Shown: piece after piece, positions 3,501 through 5,828 of the stretch
Numbering within the stretch: the stretch's first letter is position 1
Layout: the number at the start of each line of letters is the position of its first letter
Source: Acidobacteriota bacterium
GTDB lineage: Bacteria; Acidobacteriota; Blastocatellia; Pyrinomonadales; Pyrinomonadaceae
DNA: 5,828 nucleotides
Reading direction: 5' to 3'
Assembly: GCA_003222835.1 (NCBI GenBank)
Contig: QHXE01000318.1
Span: 1-5,828 of the forward strand
Program-made: the position numbers and the translations under genes
The notes under the pieces: model-generated
Told to the model about the DNA's origin: nothing
Databases searched by the model: none
The model's input: the letters and a program-made list of their open reading frames with translations, nothing else

Positions 3501-5828
3501 GCAACTCAGGTTAGCGAACTACCGGTTAACGGAAGAAACTCTTCACTGCTTCGACTGGCTCCGGGCGTCGTTGGTCCGAATAGCCAAGTAATCTCCACCC
3601 CGCGCCTACGTGAATATTTTCCCGAAACTCTGGTGTGGCAGCCTTCCCTGGAAACCGACAAGCAAGGACGCGCGCAGTTGAACTTCAAGCTCGCCGACAA
3701 CATCACAACCTGGAAAATGTCGGTCATCGGGTCCACCGAAGACGGCCAGATCGGAACGGTCGAAAAAGAGATCAAAGCTTTCCAGCCCTTCTTTGTCGAA
3801 CACGATCCGCCGCGAATTTTGACGGAAGGCGATGAGATTTCTCTGCCGGTGATCGTGCGCAACTATCTCGATCGAGCGCAGACCGTCAACCTGCAAATCA
3901 AACCGGAGAGTTGGTTCGCTTTGCTCGGGCCGGCGACGAAGAGCGTCAACGTTGCGGCCGGGGATGCGACGCGCGGTACTTTTGATTTTCGCGCGAGTGC
4001 CTCAGTGAAAGACGGCAAGCAACGAATCACGGCGACGGCCGCCGAAGCAAACGACGCGATCGAGAAGCCCGTGACTGTGCATCCCGATGGCGAAGAGAGA
4101 TCGGTGGCCGCGAGTGATGTCATATCGGACAACGCCACGCTCACGCTCGAGATTCCGCAAACTGCTGTGCCGAATTCGGGGCGGTCGGAGTTGAAAATCT
4201 ATCCCAACCTGTTGGCGCACGTCTCGGAAAGCGTCGAAGCGATCATGGAGCGGCCTTACGGTTGCGGAGAGCAAACAATCTCCTCTACTTATCCAAGTCT
4301 GTTGTGGCTTAAGCATTACCAGCGTGTCGGCCCGCCCGCTACCCCAGGCGGCTCTGACATGCGCGCGAAGGCCGAGCGCTATCTCCGCGCAGGTTATGCT
4401 CGCTTGTTGAATTACCGCGATGAGAGTGGTGGCTTCACTTACTGGGGACGTGGCCAGCCTGATCCGGCACTTACTGCTTATGCGCTGCGGTTTCTGAGCG
4501 AAGCGCGCGGATTGATCGCCGTCGATGATGACGTGATCAATCAGGCGCGCGTCTGGCTCATCAAACAGCAACGAGCGGATGGGAGTTGGGCGGCGTATGA
4601 CTATGGCGACAAGCTCGAGGACAAGCGCCGCACGGCAATGCTCACCGCATATCTTGCGCGCGTCCTGGCGATGACGAAGAGCCAGCCCGGATCATCTGTT
4701 AAGGGAACCGCTCCGGCGCAAAAACCTGACCAATCGTCGTTTGTGCTCAAACACACCCTCGATTATTTGTCGCTTCGCGTAGAAGAGAGCGACGAGCCTT
4801 ACTTGATCGCGTCATACGCGCTGGCCCTGATCGATGCAAACGATCGAGCGCGGGCAGAGAAAGCGATCGCAAAACTGCGATCGCTTGCGCACGAGGAGAA
4901 CGGCGCGAGCTATTGGTCACTCGAAACCAACACGCCGTTCTACGGTTGGGGACTGGCGGGCCGGGTCGAGGCGACCGCGTTGGTGGTGCAGGCGCTGGCG
5001 CATTACGAGTCTGAACCGGAAGCGTTAACGACCGGGTCCGCCGTTAAGAAAAGCAATGCGGGCGAGACGCCCGCGCTCCCAGTAAGAAATCAATTAATCG
5101 ACCGTGGTCTGTTGTTTCTGCTCCGCGAAAAAGATCGGTACGGCGTTTGGTACTCGACGCAAGCGACGATCAATGTCCTGGATGCGCTGCTGGTTTTGCT
5201 GGCGCGCGACGTTAATGCCGCTTCTGGCAACCCGCAGACTGTCGAGATCCTCGTGAACGGGCGCAGCGTGAAGTCGATCGACTTGCCGGAATCTAAACGC
5301 TTGATAAGTCCGATCACGATCGACCTCTCGCAATTTCTGCAAACTGGGGTGAATCGCGTTGCGATCAGACGTGCGCGAGGAAGCTCACCCGCGTCAGCGC
5401 AGGCGGTCGTGACTTACTACTTGCCCTGGCCCGAATCCGTAGCAATACACGAAGCAAACCGGCGCGCGAACGGGGCGATCAGTCTGCGGCTGGTTACCAG
5501 TTTCGACAAGACTGAAAGCAAAATCAGCGATCAAATCAACTGTCACGTCGAAGCCGAGCGCGTCGGTTTTCGTGGTTATGGAATGATGTTGGCTGAGATT
5601 GGATTACCGCCAGGTGCTGATGTCGATCGTGCTTCGCTCGACACCGCGATGAAGGGAGCGGATTGGAGCATCAGTCAGTACGACATCCTTCCCGATCGCG
5701 TGGTCGTCTATCTGTGGCCGAGAGCCGGTGGGACAAAATTCGATTTCAAGTTCCGTCCGCGATTTGGCCTGAACGCGCAAACAGCCGCGTCGATCATTTA
5801 TGACTACTACAATCCCGAAGCGCGCGCG
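3..5828 (+). CDS. Thioester-containing alpha-2-macroglobulin family protein with a multidomain insertion at the bait position (partial at both ends)
   Basis: One uninterrupted frame of 1942 codons covers the whole window; start and stop both lie outside. The order is N-terminal macroglobulin-like domains, MG2 (TDKPLYQPGQ, residues 182-191), MG3-MG5, MG6, a large insert, YFPET (1205-1209), MG7, split CUB, thioester domain with GCGEQ (1420-1424), and a receptor-binding-type domain ending YDYYNPE. Known role of the family: a secreted or periplasmic broad-range protease trap, in which cleavage of the bait activates a Cys-Gln thioester that bonds covalently to the protease or a nearby surface. Human A2M is about 1470 residues; the visible part here is already 1942, and roughly 420-450 of the excess is the insert at residues 736-1201. 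The signal peptide or lipobox would be upstream and cannot be seen. Cysteines are few (438, 673, 678, 757, 1421, 1847). The family call is very secure; the biological target is unknown. Confidence 0.97.
531..830 (+). other. MG2 domain
   Basis: Residues 177-276. The domain opens with VMVSTDKPLYQPGQTLHTRV, a near-textbook MG2 start (the family consensus is a T-D-[KR]-P-x-Y-x-P-G-Q core). It continues with LGNQKATLKISDPENT and the strand pair RLGDYRIEVQLED typical of MG2. In structures of this family MG2 is part of the ring of macroglobulin domains that frames the bait. It passes into MG3 through the conserved YDLPNFTV junction. Nothing in it appears degenerate. Confidence 0.93.
831..1535 (+). 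other. MG3 and MG4 domains
   Basis: MG3 covers about residues 277-402, beginning YDLPNFTVNVKPDRAYYLPE, the usual MG2/MG3 boundary sequence in A2M proteins. A highly charged stretch (residues about 320-375, rich in Glu, Lys, Arg and Tyr) forms an extended loop or hairpin region. MG4 covers about residues 403-511, beginning DAIHVYVVGRNYRQARDFPL and containing YADGTPASCEVAV with one unpaired-looking cysteine (438). Both are structural beta-sandwiches of the ring; no catalytic residue is expected. The MG3/MG4 boundary is placed by strand pattern and could be off by 10-15 residues. Confidence 0.8.
1536..1820 (+). other. MG5 domain
   Basis: Residues 512-606. It starts IARITTDKSLYRDGEPIHAE, a variant of the x-D-[KR]-x-x-Y-x-x-G-[EQ] pattern that recurs at the start of macroglobulin domains, and ends with SRTILYPHDRDL. 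It contains an acidic loop, AGEDDDFAYN (residues 588-597). In the family MG5 packs against MG6 and has a purely structural role. There is no sign of truncation. Confidence 0.82.
1821..2207 (+). other. MG6 domain, first half (bait-region domain)
   Basis: Residues 607-735. LKLALNQESYRPGEEASANF opens the domain, and the strand ALGIVIFDKAVEERA (about 642-656) matches the family's A-x-x-V-D-[KE]-[AS]-V strand, although here it reads FDKAV instead of VDKSV. It is followed by a Gly/Tyr-rich loop with a Cys-x4-Cys pair (FGGGYGFYGAYCYLSGCNGD, cysteines 673 and 678). Next comes LVAEVLLTNYGFEPRFFHSE (about 703-722), which corresponds to the animal A2M segment just before the bait. MG6 is then interrupted by the large insert and resumes near base 3606. 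In the family, cleavage within this domain's bait is the activation trigger. Confidence 0.82.
2208..2480 (+). repeat. GspG-like (type II secretion pseudopilin core) module 1 of 3
   Basis: Residues 736-826. Its order of elements matches the soluble part of the major pseudopilin GspG: an amphipathic helix (about IDPLKDRLESEYKL), then YPTDEAALRRF (GspG typically reads YPTTEQGLEAL), then DPWETPYRT (782-790; GspG DPWGNxY), then the calcium-loop-like SAGADKQFNTADDFTVL (805-821; GspG SAGPDGxxGTxDDI). The N-terminal prepilin-peptidase site and hydrophobic helix of real pseudopilins are absent, so only the soluble fold is present, used here as a domain. The DPWG glycine is replaced by Glu. There is one cysteine (757). 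Its function inside an A2M protein is unknown. Confidence 0.75.
2481..2759 (+). repeat. GspG-like module 2 of 3
   Basis: Residues 827-919. It has a helix AINRGIQRFHSRTGQFI, then ELRQEGIDLDSLHDPWGEPY (DPWG at 872-875, intact) and an acidic loop SSGPDKRFAPKSDDDVLLW (896-913) that keeps the S-x-G-x-D and DDD-hydrophobic ends but has an altered middle. The DPW motif lies 90 residues after that of module 1, and its distance to the acidic loop (24 residues) is nearly the same as in module 1 (23). That regular spacing is what supports tandem duplication of one module. The three copies are clearly diverged, so the duplication is old. Confidence 0.75.
2760..3134 (+). repeat. GspG-like module 3 of 3, with an internal extension
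   Basis: Residues 920-1044. It has the helix VDAALIAYFKVTSHLPQSDA, then SGISRDELRDPWGRLYYATF (DPWG at 964-967, 92 residues after module 2), then the best-preserved acidic loop, SDGEDGKEGTADDFNVATF (1016-1034), very like the GspG calcium site. Between DPWG and the loop are 52 residues instead of 23-24. The extra stretch of about 28 (around NRVTIYSYASYGEKPKEKTE) looks like an added beta-hairpin. A short linker, AEQAGTESIPQSVKPGVILP, leads to the next domain. Whether the loop binds calcium here is inference from the retained acidic residues. Confidence 0.73.
3183..3476 (+). other. Carboxypeptidase-regulatory-like beta-sandwich (CarboxypepD_reg type)
   Basis: Residues 1061-1158. ITGTVTDPNGAVVAGVTVTA is the standard opening of this domain, followed by TSDEGIYIIRNLPVGSYEVT (conserved D-x-G-x-Y-x-x-x-x-L-P-x-G-x-Y core), APAFKRATITNVVV and VEVGAVTETVTVTASA. 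The same sequence style forms the N-terminus of Oar-like TonB-dependent outer-membrane receptors in Acidobacteriota and Myxococcota, and occurs as a free adhesion or stability domain in many secreted proteins. Here it sits inside MG6 of the A2M protein. It is a non-enzymatic fold; a binding or spacer role is inferred. Confidence 0.9.
3477..3605 (+). other. TonB-plug-like stub and flexible linker, candidate bait segment
   Basis: Residues 1159-1201. QVSELPVNGRNSSLLRLAPG (1169-1188) is nearly the plug-domain opening of Oar-like receptors, which commonly read LPLNGRN followed by a hydrophobic run and APGV. It stops after about 20 residues and gives way to VVGPNSQVISTPRLRE, which leads directly to YFPET. 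No TonB box, rest of the plug or barrel follows. Its place just before YFPET is where the bait region lies in animal A2M, so this low-structure segment is the best guess for the cleavable part. That is inference only. Confidence 0.6.
3606..4070 (+). other. A2M core: MG6 second half and MG7
   Basis: Residues 1202-1356. LREYFPETLVWQPSLETDKQ opens the A2M core domain; human A2M reads KYFPETWIWD at the same point. LADNITTWKMSVIGSTEDGQ is the conserved strand pair (T-x-W-x-x-x-x-x-x-x). MG7 follows from about residue 1259 (AFQPFFVEHDPPRILTEGDE, with the usual P-x-x-L-x-x-G-[DE] motif, then LPVIVRNYLD). All landmarks are present and correctly spaced, so the upstream insert has not disturbed the core. 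Confidence 0.92.
4071..4208 (+). other. CUB domain, first part
   Basis: Residues 1357-1402. The strands VTVHPDGEERSVAASDV, TLTLEIPQTAV and GRSELKIYP lead into the thioester domain. In the A2M family the CUB domain is split by the thioester domain inserted in its middle. This piece is assigned by position between MG7 and LLAHVSESVEAIMERPYGCG and by its beta pattern; no distinctive CUB motif is present. Confidence 0.7.
4254..4274 (+). other. Thioester site PYGCGEQ
   Basis: Residues 1418-1424. Cys1421 and Gln1424 of the canonical G-C-G-E-Q motif would form the internal beta-cysteinyl gamma-glutamyl thioester. The motif is identical to that of animal A2M and C3, whereas Escherichia coli YfhM is known to use the variant CLEQ. 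The adjoining Pro-Tyr and the downstream Thr are also typical. The intact motif argues for an active protein. Confidence 0.97.
4862..4887. repeat. Perfect 11-bp inverted repeat within the thioester domain
   Basis: AAGCGATCGCA (4862-4872) and its exact reverse complement TGCGATCGCTT (4877-4887) are separated by a 4-base loop, AAAC. Each arm contains the palindrome GCGATCGC. It lies in frame and encodes roughly KAIAKLRSL in a helix of the toroid, so it may simply reflect codon choice. It is too far inside the gene, and lacks a T-run, to be a transcription terminator. Confidence 0.8.
5058..5083. repeat. REP-like GC hairpin in frame, encoding AGETPALP
   Basis: GCGGGCG (5058-5064), loop AGA, and CGCCCGC (5068-5074) form a perfect 7-bp GC-only stem, followed by GCTCCCAGT. 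The unit is read in frame as the core of NAGETPALP (residues 1685-1693), inside a loop between two toroid helices that is longer than usual for the domain. From memory, this sequence type and its peptide recur as short interspersed repeats in some GC-rich environmental bacteria; this was not checked. Only one copy is present in the window. Confidence 0.6.
5220..5477 (+). other. CUB domain, second part
   Basis: Residues 1740-1825. PQTVEILVNGRSVKSIDLPE, ITIDLSQFLQTGVNRVAIRR and AQAVVTYYLPWPES form a run of beta strands after the toroid, at the position where the CUB domain closes in A2M proteins. The stretch HEANRRANGA links it to the final domain. Assignment is by position and strand pattern. 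Confidence 0.75.
5478..5828 (+). other. C-terminal receptor-binding-type domain (A2M RBD), lacking only its last residues
   Basis: Residues 1826-1942. GYGMMLAEIGLPPGADVDRA is the conserved core of the A2M receptor-binding domain (human: M-x-I-x-x-x-x-x-G-[FY]), and the end, TAASIIYDYYNPEARA, matches the family's closing V-x-x-Y-D-Y-Y motif. In animals this domain is recognised by the clearance receptor LRP1 after activation. Bacteria have no such receptor, so here it is a structural counterpart. Since the motif lies close to the C-terminus in relatives, the stop codon is probably within a few dozen bases beyond the window. Confidence 0.9.

Larger units (their letters stand above)
4209..5219 (+). 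other. Thioester domain (alpha/alpha toroid)
   Basis: Residues 1403-1739. It begins LLAHVSESVEAIMERPYGCG and contains the repeated helix-turn signatures of the toroid: DESGGFTYWGRGQPDPALTA (1474-1491), a DGSW turn (1526-1529), TAMLTAYLARVL, EPYLIASYALALI, RVEATALVVQALAHY and GVWYSTQATINVLDALLVLL. The family uses this domain to expose a reactive glutamyl ester after activation. Two loops are longer than usual: a Pro/Gln/Ser-rich one at residues 1560-1579 and one near 1670-1697 that carries a REP-like hairpin. No histidine occurs between DGSW and TAMLTAY, where complement C3 has its catalytic His, so A2M-like chemistry preferring amines is likely. Confidence 0.93.

Noticed and set aside
2208..3605. 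Possibility that this interval is separate genes (pseudopilin, TonB receptor) or a misassembly
   Set aside because: The frame is continuous with no stop, start, ribosome-binding site or frameshift, and MG6 and YFPET flank it at the expected places. No pilin N-terminus or TonB barrel is present. Misassembly cannot be fully excluded without reads, so it is noted as a test in the findings.
4002..4571. A 189-codon minus-strand open frame opposite the thioester site
   Set aside because: It overlaps the GCGEQ-encoding region in antisense; its translation is rich in Arg/Ile/Leu without a motif, so it is a shadow.
5058..5074. The GC hairpin as an intrinsic terminator
   Set aside because: It lies inside the coding frame about 750 bases before the window's end and has no T-run after the stem.

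Overview
The window lies entirely inside one very large protein-coding gene. A single plus-strand frame stays open from base 3 to base 5828 (1942 codons) with no stop, start or frameshift, so both ends of the gene are outside the window. Residue numbers below count from base 3, so residue n begins at base 3n. The product is a thioester-containing alpha-2-macroglobulin (A2M) family protein. It has the MG2 signature TDKPLYQPGQ, a bait-region MG6 domain, the YFPET motif that opens the A2M core domain, an intact GCGEQ thioester in an alpha/alpha-toroid domain, and a C-terminal receptor-binding-type domain ending in the family's YDYYNPE motif. By family comparison, only the signal peptide and first few dozen residues are missing at the 5' end, and probably only a few residues plus the stop at the 3' end.

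Layout: bases 3-530 hold N-terminal macroglobulin-like domains, 531-830 MG2, 831-1208 MG3, 1209-1535 MG4, 1536-1820 MG5 and 1821-2207 the first half of MG6. Bases 2208-3605 hold a composite insertion exactly where animal A2M has its short bait region. It contains three tandem modules resembling the soluble core of the type II secretion pseudopilin GspG, then a carboxypeptidase-regulatory-like beta-sandwich, then a stub resembling the start of a TonB plug. The A2M core resumes at 3606 and continues through MG7, the split CUB domain, the thioester domain and the receptor-binding domain.

The likely source is a bacterium, probably Acidobacteriota or a relative. The regulatory-domain plus LPVNGRN/LAPGV stretch closely resembles the N-terminus of the Oar-like TonB-dependent receptors that are greatly expanded in that phylum. 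Base composition is moderately GC-rich by eye. This assignment is inference from sequence style and was not checked against a database.

How it would work: in this family, protease cleavage of an exposed bait segment triggers a shape change that exposes the thioester, which traps or tags the attacker. Here the trigger site has become an array of about 450-480 residues of folded domains ending in a flexible linker. That suggests either an altered bait or an added binding or surface-anchoring function. The gene also carries an in-frame REP-like hairpin encoding NAGETPALP and a perfect 11-bp inverted repeat within the thioester domain. No other gene, RNA gene, promoter, terminator, CRISPR array or insertion sequence is supported here.
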